Shown: positions 16,945 through 26,232, counted from the stretch's first letter. The stretch is DNA of 64,000 bases from Marinomonas aquiplantarum (GCF_003314975.1 NZ_QNRF01000004.1:248001-312000); one strand, 5' to 3'. The notes: generated by a model from the sequence alone, not told the origin. Program-made: numbers and translations.

Positions 16945-16960
16945 TTATGGTGCCTTTTTT
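16936..16960. repeat. Island repeat, copy 3 (25 bp, identical to 8190-8214)
   Basis: The 25 bases here, GGGCACCATTTATGGTGCC plus six T's, equal those at 8190-8214. They contain a 7-bp stem hairpin and T-run, so the copy is also a possible plus-strand terminator for the 16382 gene. Together the two perfect copies bracket the recombinase, SIR2-HerA and toxin-like genes. Confidence 0.7.
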
Positions 16961-17078
16961 GTTTCTGCACCTTTCTAAATTCTTTCTATCCCTTCTATAC
17001 TAAGCCTTTCAGGCGTTTTCTCTATTTTATAAATACCGTTTTTTTAAAAAAGGTATCGCTTCCTAGCACCTATTCACC

Positions 17079-18254
17079 TTACTTTAGGGTGTTCTTGGCT
17101 TTTTTAATGAAAGATAGGCCGATTAAAAAAGCCAATAAAGTCGCTGATGACAAGACTAACCAGTAGGGCAAGAGAGCGTGTTCTGGACCAATTTGCGGCT
17201 GTATTTCAATATGGAATTGAGCGGCAAGAAAGTTAATCAAGTAACCGCACATTAGCGCGCCACCAATCACACCAATTAAATACCCGAGTAATGTCTTTTT
17301 GCCCATTTCTTTGCCGATTACGCCTAATGTGGCGATGTTGGTTGCCGGTCCCGCCATCATAAACACCAAAACGGCACCTGGTGATACACCGGCTAAAAGC
17401 AGTCCTGCGGCAATGGGTGTGGAAGCTGTTGCGCAAATGTACATGGGAATAGAAATGATGACCATGATGAGCATCGCGAGAATGCCGTCTCCCCATTGGG
17501 CTAAAAAGCCACTGGGTAAATAAGCTTGTACTAATGCGGCAAAACCGATGCCGATTATTAACCACATACTGATGTCATCCACCAAGTTAGTGGCTGAAAA
17601 GCGTAATCCTTTTTGTATTTTTTGGGCCGCGTTGTTCATACGGTTGGATTTTTGGGTGCTGCAGCAGGAATTAGGTGCGACGTTGTTTTGCTGTTTCTTG
17701 TTGATTGAACAACAAGAGTTTGAGGTGTTTTTGTCTTTGGACGAATTTGCCGCCGTGTTGTGAGCGGATTTTGGCATTATTGAGTTAGATGAGGCACAAC
17801 AGGATGACGTATTGTCTGTTGGCTTGTCGTCAACGGAATAAGAGGATTTGCTTTGATTATCTAATGAGTTTACGAATAAGCCCGCAAGAATGGCGCTGAA
17901 AATGGCTGCAATTGGTCGAACAAGGGCCATGAAAGGTCCAAGCATAACGTAGGATACGGAGATAGAATCGATGCCTGTTTCCGGTGTTGAAACGAGAAAA
18001 GAGCTGGTGGCGGCTTTTGAGGCTCCGGCTCGGCGTAAACCCATGGCCGCTGGAATCACACCACATGAACAGAGAGGCAAGGGAGCGCCGATGAAGGCGG
18101 CTTTTACTGTGGTTTTGATGTCATGACCACCCAGCTGTTGGTTCATCCAATTTATTGGAATACAGGTTTTCATTATGCCAGCCAAAGCAAGGCCAAAAAT
18201 GAACCATGGAGCGGATTCTAAAAACAATTGATAAAAGTGAGATAAAAACAACAT
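17079..18254 (-). CDS. SO_0444-family Cu/Zn efflux permease
   Basis: 391 residues. The start at 18254 is chosen over 18287 because AAGGAG lies 9 bases before it and it begins just after the regulator's stop. Two blocks of membrane helices are separated by a hydrophilic loop (about 135-225) rich in paired cysteines (SSCCASS, SCCSINKK, SCCSTQ). The N-terminal block contains the AAFIGAPLPLCSCGVIPAA motif of the DUF318/ArsP permease family. A Cys-rich loop in this family marks SO_0444-type exporters, reported for Cu/Zn efflux. It is co-transcribed with a MerR-type sensor. Confidence 0.85.
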   Translation of the reverse strand: MLFLSHFYQLFLESAPWFIFGLALAGIMKTCIPINWMNQQLGGHDIKTTVKAAFIGAPLPLCSCGVIPAAMGLRRAGASKAATSSFLVSTPETGIDSISVSYVMLGPFMALVRPIAAIFSAILAGLFVNSLDNQSKSSYSVDDKPTDNTSSCCASSNSIMPKSAHNTAANSSKDKNTSNSCCSINKKQQNNVAPNSCCSTQKSNRMNNAAQKIQKGLRFSATNLVDDISMWLIIGIGFAALVQAYLPSGFLAQWGDGILAMLIMVIISIPMYICATASTPIAAGLLLAGVSPGAVLVFMMAGPATNIATLGVIGKEMGKKTLLGYLIGVIGGALMCGYLINFLAAQFHIEIQPQIGPEHALLPYWLVLSSATLLAFLIGLSFIKKAKNTLK

Positions 18255-18255
18255 G

Positions 18256-18702
18256 TCATTGATCTCCTTGATGAACGGAAGATTCATATTGGACTTCGTT
18301 TGTGTCTTGTTCTAATGCTTCTAGAATGGTGCAATGAACGGCACTTTCATGGCCACCACAGCAGGCATCGGAGAGTTTTTTTAACGAGCTCTGAAAGCAT
18401 TTTAATTCGGCTATTTTAGCTTCGATTTCAGTCAATTTATCGTCTACCAGCTGCTTTACATCTGAGCAAGAATTGCTCTCTTTGTTGATTTCAATGGACA
18501 GCAATTCTTGGGTTTCAGCTAGGGTAAATCCCACTCCTTTGGCTCGTAATATGAAATGTAAAATGTCTTTGTCTTGTTCCGAATACAGTCGATAGCCTGA
18601 GTCTGAGCGAGCTGATGCATGCAATAATCCGCTTTTTTCATAAAAGCGTAAGGTGTCTTTATTGATCTTGTAGAGTGTCGCGAGTTCGCCAATTCGATAC
18701 AT
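18256..18702 (-). CDS. zntR: MerR-family Zn(II)-responsive regulator, ZntR-like
   Basis: 148 residues. The MerR winged helix-turn-helix is at 1-70 (YRIGELATLYKINKDTLRFYEKSGLL). A dimerisation helix follows, then a C-terminal metal loop with CCGGHESAVHC (about 113-123), plus Cys near 79. This Cys/His pattern is that of ZntR. Family members sit on promoters with over-long spacers and underwind them when metal binds; such a promoter lies directly upstream. The gene leads a two-gene operon with the exporter, so metal would induce both. Confidence 0.85.
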   Translation of the reverse strand: MYRIGELATLYKINKDTLRFYEKSGLLHASARSDSGYRLYSEQDKDILHFILRAKGVGFTLAETQELLSIEINKESNSCSDVKQLVDDKLTEIEAKIAELKCFQSSLKKLSDACCGGHESAVHCTILEALEQDTNEVQYESSVHQGDQ

Positions 18703-18740
18703 GGTGTTTAGATCCGTCTGGTCACGAAGTGTTAGAAGGA

Positions 18741-18772
18741 ATTATAAACCTTGGAGTTAGGTCCAAGGTCAA
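18741..18772 (-). promoter_or_regulatory. MerR-type promoter with long spacer and operator dyad
   Basis: On the minus strand, TTGACC (18772-18767) and TATAAT (18746-18741) are 20 bp apart, or 19 if TTATAA is taken. The spacer holds a perfect 7-bp dyad CCTTGGA / TCCAAGG (18749-18768). The 19-20 bp spacing with a centred dyad is the hallmark of MerR/ZntR-controlled promoters. It lies 39 bases before the zntR start. Confidence 0.88.
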
Positions 18773-18933
18773 GCAAAGGCAAAATTTAATTGCTCAAACA
18801 AACATTCGTATCAAATTGATCAACGTTTTCTTTTGTCACTATGTATAGGAAAGGTATTTGAATGCTCAATGTCTCGCTTGCATCGGCTACTTTGTTATCT
18901 AAGCAATTAGGCAGCTTTTTAGGGGAAGGTTAC

Positions 18934-19848
18934 TCATCCATTGCTCTGTTCTTCAAATACCTCTTTGGCGATTTTTTGAAAAGACTGAAAGGCGAATTGC
19001 TCCTGTAAAGGACTGACACACCATAGGTACAAATCGCGGGAGACAGGTAGAATGTGTTCGAGCTTAAGTTCACAGATCGAAAATTCTTCTTTGATCACGG
19101 TAACAGGGAAGTGAGGTAGTGCGGCGAGATAGCGGCCAGACGCTAACATTTTCATGAGCATATAAGCATCATTGCGGAATACGGCTTTGGTTCTTGCGCC
19201 GTGGATGCCATAGGATGAGAGCATTTCAGTAGTTTGTTGTTCAAAGTAAGAAGCGATTCCTAAGCTTAACCAGTCAAGAGACATAAAGTCATCAATCTGA
19301 ATATCACTTCTATTGGCCAGTGGGTGTTGTTGGCCGCAGAAGATGCCTATTTTGTCTTCTTTTAGTCGTTCGCTATAAAGGCTGGTGGTGTTTCTGTCTG
19401 ATGATTGCGGTGCAATGACGATATCAAATTGATCATCGAGTAACCCTTCCAATGCAACAGAGGGGTTTAAGCAGGTTATGGTCAAAGACACGTCTGGGTG
19501 TTCTTCAATCATGCGATCAATCACTTTGGGCAATACTCCCATTGCTAAAAGGGAGCCAGAAGCAATGCGCAAATTTTGTTTAATGCCTAATTTATATCGA
19601 GAAACTTGTTCCTGTGCGGCACCTAGACGACGGGTAATGGCTCGGCCTTCTCTAGCAAGGGATTCTCCTACTTGGGTACTGGTTACGCCAAAGCGGCTGC
19701 GAGTAAAAAGCTGGGTGCCGGCTTGCATCTCTAAGGTCGCCATTGCTCGGGTCAGAGTGGGCTGAGCAAGATTAAGGTATTCTGCCGCCGCGGTAATGGA
19801 GCCTTTATCAAGAATGGTGGCTAAGTATATAAGGTGTTTGGACTCCAT
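18934..19848 (-). CDS. LysR-family transcriptional regulator
   Basis: 304 residues: winged HTH at 1-60 (ATILDKGSITAAAEYLNLAQ, PTLTRAMATLE) and a periplasmic-binding-fold effector domain at about 90-295. It starts 19 bases after the SulP gene on the same strand, so both are probably one transcript. It faces the divergent TAXI-TRAP-sulfatase operon, which it most likely controls along with SulP. The effector is unknown, perhaps the imported sulfate ester or a product. Confidence 0.85.
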   Translation of the reverse strand: MESKHLIYLATILDKGSITAAAEYLNLAQPTLTRAMATLEMQAGTQLFTRSRFGVTSTQVGESLAREGRAITRRLGAAQEQVSRYKLGIKQNLRIASGSLLAMGVLPKVIDRMIEEHPDVSLTITCLNPSVALEGLLDDQFDIVIAPQSSDRNTTSLYSERLKEDKIGIFCGQQHPLANRSDIQIDDFMSLDWLSLGIASYFEQQTTEMLSSYGIHGARTKAVFRNDAYMLMKMLASGRYLAALPHFPVTVIKEEFSICELKLEHILPVSRDLYLWCVSPLQEQFAFQSFQKIAKEVFEEQSNG

Positions 19849-19867
19849 AAGGGCATTCTCTTATTCG

Positions 19868-21634
19868 TCAATTGTTTATCTTATTGCGTTTATTATTTGG
19901 AAATTGGCGACACTCGTTGAATATTCTCGATTCGCAAACGGCGCATTTTTGTTTGTCTATCTTATCCAGCATCATGCTGATGGCTTGGTTTGAATTATCG
20001 AATATATGATGCTTTAACAGGTTCTGAAAGGTTGGCATCGAGTCAATTTCATCGGATACCGTACCTTTTAAGGAACACATAAGTAAATCCCCGCCGAGTT
20101 TATTGATGCGCTCTATTTCTGATTCCAGCAAAAGCACCCCTGATGCATCCATGAAATTAATGCCTTTAGCAACCAGTATTAGGTTACTAGGGCCTTGCTG
20201 TGTGTGCTTAGCGATTTCCTTTTGAACATAATCAACAGAGCCAAAATACAATGAACCATCGATGCGGATCATTTGGAATTGTGGGCATGTGTTTAAATTG
20301 TATCGATCAATGTTGCGAATCATTCGATGTTTTGCGGTTTGCAAGGGAGCGACTTTAATGAGGCGTGGACGTGAGGTTCTACGTAGATAAAAGCCGAGGG
20401 ATAAAATGATGCCTAAGTAGATGGCGTATTCTAATGGGATAAATAGGGTCGATAAAAATGTCCCTATTAAAATACAAGCTTCAGCATGATTCAGTTTTAT
20501 CGTATCGATAATGTGTTTGCTGTCGATCAAATTCCAAGCGATCAGTAGGACACTTCCAGCCATCGCAGGTAAAGGCAAATAAGCGGTACTAGATGGAATA
20601 AAGCAAATAACCAATGCAACAATAATGGCAGCAAATACCGCGGCTAAAGGGCTTGCTGCTCCAGCATCGTAGTTGGCACCTGAGCGAGTGAAAGAACCTG
20701 AACTGGTATAGCAGGAAAAGAACCCTCCGATCATATTTGACATGCCTTGGCCAATAAACTCTTGATTGCCATCAATGACTTGCTTAGAGCGTACCGAAAT
20801 GGCACGAGCAATTGAGACTGCTTCGATCAGACCCAGTAGTGCGACAGCAAAAGCGCCTGAAAACAGAGATTGTATAGTTGTTAAAGACAGGTCTGGAATT
20901 GACACTGGGGGTAAACTGCCAGACATGCTTTCTACCATGGCAACATTATGATGCTGTGCGTTTAACAAAAGACACAGTAGGCTTCCTGTTAGCATTCCAA
21001 TCAGCAAATAGGGGAGTCTGCGGTTAATGGCTTTCACCAGTATTGAAGAGATAAAGGTTGTTACACCGATGGCGAGAGCGTAGAGATTGGTGTTGCTTAG
21101 GGTATGAAATAAAGCATTGATTTCGGCGATAAAGTTTAAATCAGACGGCAGTGATACTCCTAATAAATGTTTGATTTGGCTGGTGGCGATGAGGATGGCA
21201 GCGCCTGTTGTAAAACCAATGATGACAGTGTGCGAAATGAAATTTACCAAAGCCCCTAGTCTCAAAGTGCCAAGAGAGAATTGAATCATGCCAACTAAAA
21301 AGCTCAACGTGACGACTATGGTTAATTGCTCGCTGAGACCATTGTATGTCATTTGGTTCACAACAGAGGCGACAACGATGGAAAGGGCAGCCGTTGGGCC
21401 GGATATCATATGGAAGGAACTGCCGAATAATGAGGCAACGGCAGCAGATACTATGGCGGTATACAGGCCAAACTCAGGAGGTAATCCAGCAATGTAGGCA
21501 TAGGCCACACCTTGTGGAAGGACTAACACGGCACCGGTTATGCCTGCCATGAAGTCTTTTTTGAGATCTCCGGCGGTAAGTTGTTTGCCCCAAGAGATAA
21601 AAGGGAACAAGGTGAGAAGTAGAGATTTTAACAT
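19868..21634 (-). CDS. SulP-family anion transporter with STAS domain
   Basis: 588 residues from ATG 21634. That start gives the usual SulP opening, whereas the in-frame extension to 21703 lacks typical features. About 10-12 membrane helices carry the family signatures GAVLVLPQGVAYAYIAGLPP (about 33-52) and a GLYTAIVSA segment. A cytoplasmic STAS domain sits at about 430-545 and the tail is Cys-containing (KCAVCESRIF). SulP proteins move sulfate, bicarbonate or related anions with Na+ or H+. Divergent from a TRAP-sulfatase operon, it plausibly handles the sulfate released by the sulfatase. Confidence 0.88.
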   Translation of the reverse strand: MLKSLLLTLFPFISWGKQLTAGDLKKDFMAGITGAVLVLPQGVAYAYIAGLPPEFGLYTAIVSAAVASLFGSSFHMISGPTAALSIVVASVVNQMTYNGLSEQLTIVVTLSFLVGMIQFSLGTLRLGALVNFISHTVIIGFTTGAAILIATSQIKHLLGVSLPSDLNFIAEINALFHTLSNTNLYALAIGVTTFISSILVKAINRRLPYLLIGMLTGSLLCLLLNAQHHNVAMVESMSGSLPPVSIPDLSLTTIQSLFSGAFAVALLGLIEAVSIARAISVRSKQVIDGNQEFIGQGMSNMIGGFFSCYTSSGSFTRSGANYDAGAASPLAAVFAAIIVALVICFIPSSTAYLPLPAMAGSVLLIAWNLIDSKHIIDTIKLNHAEACILIGTFLSTLFIPLEYAIYLGIILSLGFYLRRTSRPRLIKVAPLQTAKHRMIRNIDRYNLNTCPQFQMIRIDGSLYFGSVDYVQKEIAKHTQQGPSNLILVAKGINFMDASGVLLLESEIERINKLGGDLLMCSLKGTVSDEIDSMPTFQNLLKHHIFDNSNQAISMMLDKIDKQKCAVCESRIFNECRQFPNNKRNKINN

Positions 21635-21881
21635 GTGTTTTCCAATTGATTGGCGAAATGGAGGAAACAAGACCGACCCAAGTTGGCTGAAGATAGTAAA
21701 CAATCAACTTGTATTCGTAAAATGATAAAAGAAAGCTCTTAATCGACAAAAATGAATGTGTGAGGCTCATAATGTATTCATTTTTGATTGATTAGTGTCT
21801 TAAATAAGTATTTTACGGATATCAATTCTCAGGTTAGATTGATCACACCTATTAAAAATAATAAGCAAGGTGGAATTCAAA

Positions 21882-22880
21882 ATGCAGAATTTGAAAAGAC
21901 AGTTGCGTCAAGGATTGAACATAGTCGGCTTAATGTGCGCGGGTAGCTTGGTCAGTAGTGCTGCTATCGCTGAAAAAATTGGTATGGAATCTGCCACACC
22001 AAATAGCGTTTTAGGTATGTTGCCCCAGGCAATGGCACCTTATTGGTCTGAGCAGGGGGTTGATGTTCAACTGTCTCTCAATCAAACACTGACTAAATCG
22101 TTGCTAAAATTGGCGAAAGGAAGTTTAGATTCTGCCGTCATTCCGCCTCCCGCCTTTACCGCCATGAAAAAAGGCGTTGGCCCTTATGCAAAAATGGCCG
22201 AAAAGGCGCAGCAAATGTCTCACAATGTTCGTGGCCTCTTTACCATCCCAGGTAGTTATTATCATGCTATTACGCGTGCCGACTCTGGTATTGGATCTTG
22301 GCCCGAAGCAAAAGGTAAGCGTGTTTTCATCGGTCCTCCAGCTGGCGTTGCCAATTCTCAAATAAGTCGTTTAGCCGCAGCGGGTGGTTTGCCTGTTGGT
22401 GAATACGATCCAGTTAAAGCGCCTTGGGGAGCTGCCGTTCAAAGTTTCCAAGACGGTCAATTTGACGTGTTTGTGGGGACCTTTTCACTTGGTTCACAAT
22501 CAGTCGCAGAACTCAGCTTAACCAACCCGATTCGTATTTTAGGCATTCCTGGGGAAAAAATGATGCCGCCAGAAGGCTTGGGTATGCAACCTGCGGAAAT
22601 TCCAGTCAATACTTACCCTGGCCAAGTTAATGAATTGCCGGTTTTAACATGGCAAACCATTATGATGATGGCGGTGAATAAAGACCTGTCAGACGATATC
22701 GCTTATACATTGACGAAAGAGTTTATCGAACATCGCGGTGCTCTGGCGGACTCAAATGCTTTGTTTAATGACATTCTTACCACAGACTTTTTTGTTGGTG
22801 TGAATGCGCCGTTGCATCCTGGTGCAGTTCGTTACTACCAGGAAGCTGGGATTCCAATACCGAAAAAGTTAATGCCTTAA
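21882..22880 (+). CDS. TAXI-type TRAP transporter solute-binding protein
   Basis: 332 residues from ATG 21882 (RBS AAGG 12-15 bases upstream), preferred over the upstream GTG. A signal peptide is clear (GLNIVGLMCAGSLVSSAAIA, about 12-31, cut near AAIA-EK). The body has the TAXI fold with GVGPYAKMAEKAQQM, a SGIGSWPEAKGKRVFIGPP segment and a GQFDVFVGTFSLGS block. It would bind the substrate in the periplasm and hand it to the fused TRAP permease encoded next. The binding specificity is unknown; the sulfatase in the operon suggests a sulfate ester. Confidence 0.88.
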   Translation: MQNLKRQLRQGLNIVGLMCAGSLVSSAAIAEKIGMESATPNSVLGMLPQAMAPYWSEQGVDVQLSLNQTLTKSLLKLAKGSLDSAVIPPPAFTAMKKGVGPYAKMAEKAQQMSHNVRGLFTIPGSYYHAITRADSGIGSWPEAKGKRVFIGPPAGVANSQISRLAAAGGLPVGEYDPVKAPWGAAVQSFQDGQFDVFVGTFSLGSQSVAELSLTNPIRILGIPGEKMMPPEGLGMQPAEIPVNTYPGQVNELPVLTWQTIMMMAVNKDLSDDIAYTLTKEFIEHRGALADSNALFNDILTTDFFVGVNAPLHPGAVRYYQEAGIPIPKKLMP

Positions 22881-22919
22881 GCGGTTAACCATCTACTTTC
22901 TCCAATGACGATTGATTAA

Positions 22920-22936
22920 GTGAGGCGTCGCCTCAC
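22920..22936 (+). promoter_or_regulatory. Intergenic hairpin between binding protein and permease genes
   Basis: Perfect 7-bp dyad GTGAGGC / GCCTCAC with a 3-base loop, no T-run, 5 bases before the permease RBS (GGAG 22941-22944). Such hairpins after binding-protein genes usually protect the upstream mRNA and lower permease expression. Confidence 0.65.
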
Positions 22937-22949
22937 TTATGGAGTGACT

Positions 22950-24893
22950 ATGTTTTTCTCGTCTCAAATGTGTTCGAAACTGCTTTCATGGATGGTGGCG
23001 GGCTTTAGTTTGGTGATTGCATTTTATGGCTTAGCGAATGTTATGCCCGCAATCGGCGACTTTCGTTTAGGACCTTTCCCTTTAGTGGAGTTCCGAGCAT
23101 CCTTTTTTGCTTTATGTGTTATTACCATCGCTTTGGGCATTTGTCTTAGATATTTACAAGGCGAAACGTCTGTTGTGAATGCCATTATCAGCGTTGGGTT
23201 GTTATTTGTATTGTTGTATTGCAGTTGGTCTTTCTATCAGGTCAGCAGTGAATTAGATGACGGTATGTTTTTGTTTGGTGCCAAAGATATGTGGATTTCT
23301 GTCTTGGCAGCATTTGGCGCTTTGTATTTTTGTTGGCGTATTTGGGGAGTGCCGGTTGCCTTACTGGGTGTGGTTGGGATCTTGTATATGGCAACTGGTC
23401 AATACTGGCCAGGTCCATTGCAGACGGTGAGTCATGATGTAAATGAAACCTTGGCTCAAAACCTTTTGTACAGTTTGGATACCGGTATATTAGGCAGCAC
23501 GTTTGCCATTGTGATTACGACGGTGTTTCCTTTTATCATTTTGGGGGCCTTGTTAGAGGGCGTCGGTGCTGGTGATTCTATGATTCGAATTGCCTTTCAC
23601 TGGATGAGGAGAACGGCTGGTGGGCCAGCACATGCGGCGGTACTGTCGTCGGCTTTATTTGGTACGGTCTCGGGTAGCGCGGTTGGTAACGTGGTCGGCA
23701 CAGGCGTCATTACCATTCCTATGATCAAACGCCGTGGTTTCTCTGCAAACTTTGCCGGTGCAGTAGAGGCGTCTGCTTCAACTGGAGGGCAGATTATGCC
23801 ACCGATTATGGGCGCGGCAGCGTTAGTCATGGCAGACTTTGTTGGCGTCAACTATATGACGGTGATTATTGCCGTATTGGTGCCATCTATTGCTTATTAC
23901 GCCAGTTTGTTTGCCATGATTGTGTTTGAGTCTCGCCGTTTGGGGATACAAGCCAGTGAGACAGTAGAAGGCGTAGATGCGCCGGTGAAACAAGATTATT
24001 TAAATTTAATGCTAATCTTTGTGCCATTAGCCATCATTGTTTGTTTGCTGTTGTATGGGTTATCGCCTTCAGGGGCTTCGATTACCGCGTTGGCTGTACT
24101 GTTTCCATTGAGTCTCATTAATCCTGAGATTCGCTCTAAACCGATAAAACTAATACAGAGTTTACAAGTTGGTGGACGCACGTTTGCTGGGTTGTTAATG
24201 GCCATTGCCGCCGTCAGTATTGTTATTTCTGCATTGTCAGCCACCGGTGTGCCGGTTAAATTCAGCGTCTTATTATCTAGTATTGTCTCGGATTCCTTAC
24301 TGATTTCCTTATTGCTCGCAGCCTTGTGTTGCATCGTTTTGGGAATGGGTATGCCTACTTTGCCAGCCTACGTCACGGTAGCGACCATCGCGATTCCAGC
24401 AATGGAGCAACTTGGTTTGGCGCCATTGACGGCTCATATGTTCGTATTCTTTATTGCCGTTGGCTCTGCAATTACGCCACCTGTGGCGATCGCTGCCTTT
24501 GCCGCAGCAAGTATCTCTGGTGGTGGCCCAATAGGCACCTCTGTGCAAGCGTCGAAAGTCGGCATTATGATTTTTGTGATTCCGTTCACCTTTGCTTTTA
24601 ACCCCATGTTACTTAGCGTTGCTCAATCTGGTGTGCCATTTGAACTGTTGTCTTGGCTTTGGTTGGTGATCAAGCTAATGGTAGGGATTTTGTTGTTGGC
24701 GACAGCCTTAAGTGGTTTTCATACACATAAATTGTCTTGGCCTGAAGTGGTTGGTCGTTTAATGGCGGCTGGGATGCTATTCGCTCCTGGTGTGGTTTGG
24801 GATCAAATAGGCGCCGTTTCTGCTTTGATACTTTGGCTATGGCATTTGCGTCACGACATGAAAATTATTCAGCGTTTTAAAGGAGTAGAGTAA
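22950..24893 (+). CDS. TRAP transporter permease, fused small and large subunits
   Basis: 647 residues from ATG 22950 (GGAG at 22941-22944); the GTG at 22920 lies in a hairpin and is rejected. The N-terminal part (about 1-160) has four or more helices like DctQ. The remainder is the DctM domain with about 12 helices, including HAAVLSSALFGTVSGSAVGN and EASASTGGQIMPPIMGAAA, signature motifs of the fused TAXI-TRAP permeases. It imports its substrate with Na+ together with the preceding binding protein. The stop overlaps the sulfatase start by one base. Confidence 0.9.
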   Translation: MFFSSQMCSKLLSWMVAGFSLVIAFYGLANVMPAIGDFRLGPFPLVEFRASFFALCVITIALGICLRYLQGETSVVNAIISVGLLFVLLYCSWSFYQVSSELDDGMFLFGAKDMWISVLAAFGALYFCWRIWGVPVALLGVVGILYMATGQYWPGPLQTVSHDVNETLAQNLLYSLDTGILGSTFAIVITTVFPFIILGALLEGVGAGDSMIRIAFHWMRRTAGGPAHAAVLSSALFGTVSGSAVGNVVGTGVITIPMIKRRGFSANFAGAVEASASTGGQIMPPIMGAAALVMADFVGVNYMTVIIAVLVPSIAYYASLFAMIVFESRRLGIQASETVEGVDAPVKQDYLNLMLIFVPLAIIVCLLLYGLSPSGASITALAVLFPLSLINPEIRSKPIKLIQSLQVGGRTFAGLLMAIAAVSIVISALSATGVPVKFSVLLSSIVSDSLLISLLLAALCCIVLGMGMPTLPAYVTVATIAIPAMEQLGLAPLTAHMFVFFIAVGSAITPPVAIAAFAAASISGGGPIGTSVQASKVGIMIFVIPFTFAFNPMLLSVAQSGVPFELLSWLWLVIKLMVGILLLATALSGFHTHKLSWPEVVGRLMAAGMLFAPGVVWDQIGAVSALILWLWHLRHDMKIIQRFKGVE

Positions 24894-26206
24894 TGACCAA
24901 TATTATTTACATTGTGGCAGACGATTTAGGTTACGCAGATTTAGGTTGTTATGGTGGTCGTGATGCTCAATTTGGTAAGGTGTCGCCAAATATCGATAAG
25001 CTGGCTGAAGAAGGCATGATGTTTGTCGATGGTTATGCAAACTCTCCTGTTTGCTCACCCACACGATTTGCCTTAATGACAATGGCTTACCAGTATCGTC
25101 TTCGTGGGGCGTTAGAAGAACCCATTAACAGTAAAAGCATTGGCAGCGATACATTGGGGTTGCCTCCCCATATTCCCACTTTACCGGGTCAGTTAAAGAA
25201 GTCTGGTTACTACACTGGACTAATGGGGAAGTGGCATCTTGGGTATCCTCCTCATTTTGGACCAAGGTCGTCAGGTTATGATGAATTTTTCGGCATTATG
25301 GCTGGCGGTGTTGATTATTTTTCCCATAAAAGTGGTCATGGTGATCACGACCTTTGGATTAATGAAGAGGAACACAAAGAAATTGGTTACCTTACGGATC
25401 TGATTTCTGAGCATTCTTTAGAATTTATTCATCGTCGCGCAAAGGACGCACCAGAGCAGCCATTTTTCTTAAGTATTCATTACACCGCGCCCCATTGGCC
25501 GTGGGAAACCCGTGATGATGAACATCTCTCTGGAAAAATGTCGACTTTATTTCACCTTGAAGGTGGCAACATTCATACCTACCGAAAAATGATTCATCAC
25601 ATGGATGAAGGCATAGGTAAAATTATGGCGGCATTAGATGAACATGGTTTGACCGAGGATACTTTGATCGTTTTTACCAGTGATAATGGTGGTGAACGCT
25701 TCTCTGATAATTGGCCTTTGGTTGGCGGTAAAATGGATCTAACCGAGGGCGGAATTCGAGTGCCTTGGATTGCTCGTTGGCCGAAAAAAATAGAGGCTGG
25801 AAAAGTGAGTGATCAGCACTGTATGACAATGGATTGGTCGCGCACTTTACTGGAAGTAGGGGAAGGGCCATTTGACCCTGATTATCCCGTAGATGGTGTT
25901 TCTCTTATGCCTATTTTAAAAGGAGAGGTTGAGCGTTTTGAACGTCCTTTGTATTGGCGTATGAAGCATCGCAGTCAAAGAGCATTACGTTTAGCGGATT
26001 GGAAATATTTAAAAGTCGATGAGCATGAATATCTTTTTAATATTACAAATGATGCTAGAGAGCGTGCCAATCTAGGCAAACGTTACCCAGATAAATTGGC
26101 GGAAATGAGACAGCAATGGTTGGATTGGAATGCAACCATGCCCGCTATTCCTGAGGATGCTGTTGTCAGTCTTGGTTACAGTGTTGCGGACATGCCGCAA
26201 CGTTAA
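24893..26206 (+). CDS. Type I sulfatase (arylsulfatase family)
   Basis: 437 residues with the sulfatase signatures: N-terminal metal site VADDLGYADLG (Asp10, Asp11), the formylglycine motif CSPTR (Cys54), GKWHLG near 110, and the second metal site TSDNGGE (about 262-268). Cys54 must be oxidised by a maturation enzyme, which is not in this window. There is no signal peptide, so the enzyme is cytoplasmic and acts on an imported ester. The start overlaps the TRAP permease stop with AAAGGAG as RBS, linking transport to hydrolysis. Substrate unknown. Confidence 0.9.
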   Translation: MTNIIYIVADDLGYADLGCYGGRDAQFGKVSPNIDKLAEEGMMFVDGYANSPVCSPTRFALMTMAYQYRLRGALEEPINSKSIGSDTLGLPPHIPTLPGQLKKSGYYTGLMGKWHLGYPPHFGPRSSGYDEFFGIMAGGVDYFSHKSGHGDHDLWINEEEHKEIGYLTDLISEHSLEFIHRRAKDAPEQPFFLSIHYTAPHWPWETRDDEHLSGKMSTLFHLEGGNIHTYRKMIHHMDEGIGKIMAALDEHGLTEDTLIVFTSDNGGERFSDNWPLVGGKMDLTEGGIRVPWIARWPKKIEAGKVSDQHCMTMDWSRTLLEVGEGPFDPDYPVDGVSLMPILKGEVERFERPLYWRMKHRSQRALRLADWKYLKVDEHEYLFNITNDARERANLGKRYPDKLAEMRQQWLDWNATMPAIPEDAVVSLGYSVADMPQR

Positions 26207-26232
26207 ACAGAGTGTTATCCAGTTGTGCCTTC

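Noticed and set aside
17030-17066. Terminator for the exporter operon in the A/T-rich inverted repeat near 17040
   Set aside because: The stem is mostly A-T with a bulge and lacks a G/C core; too weak to call.
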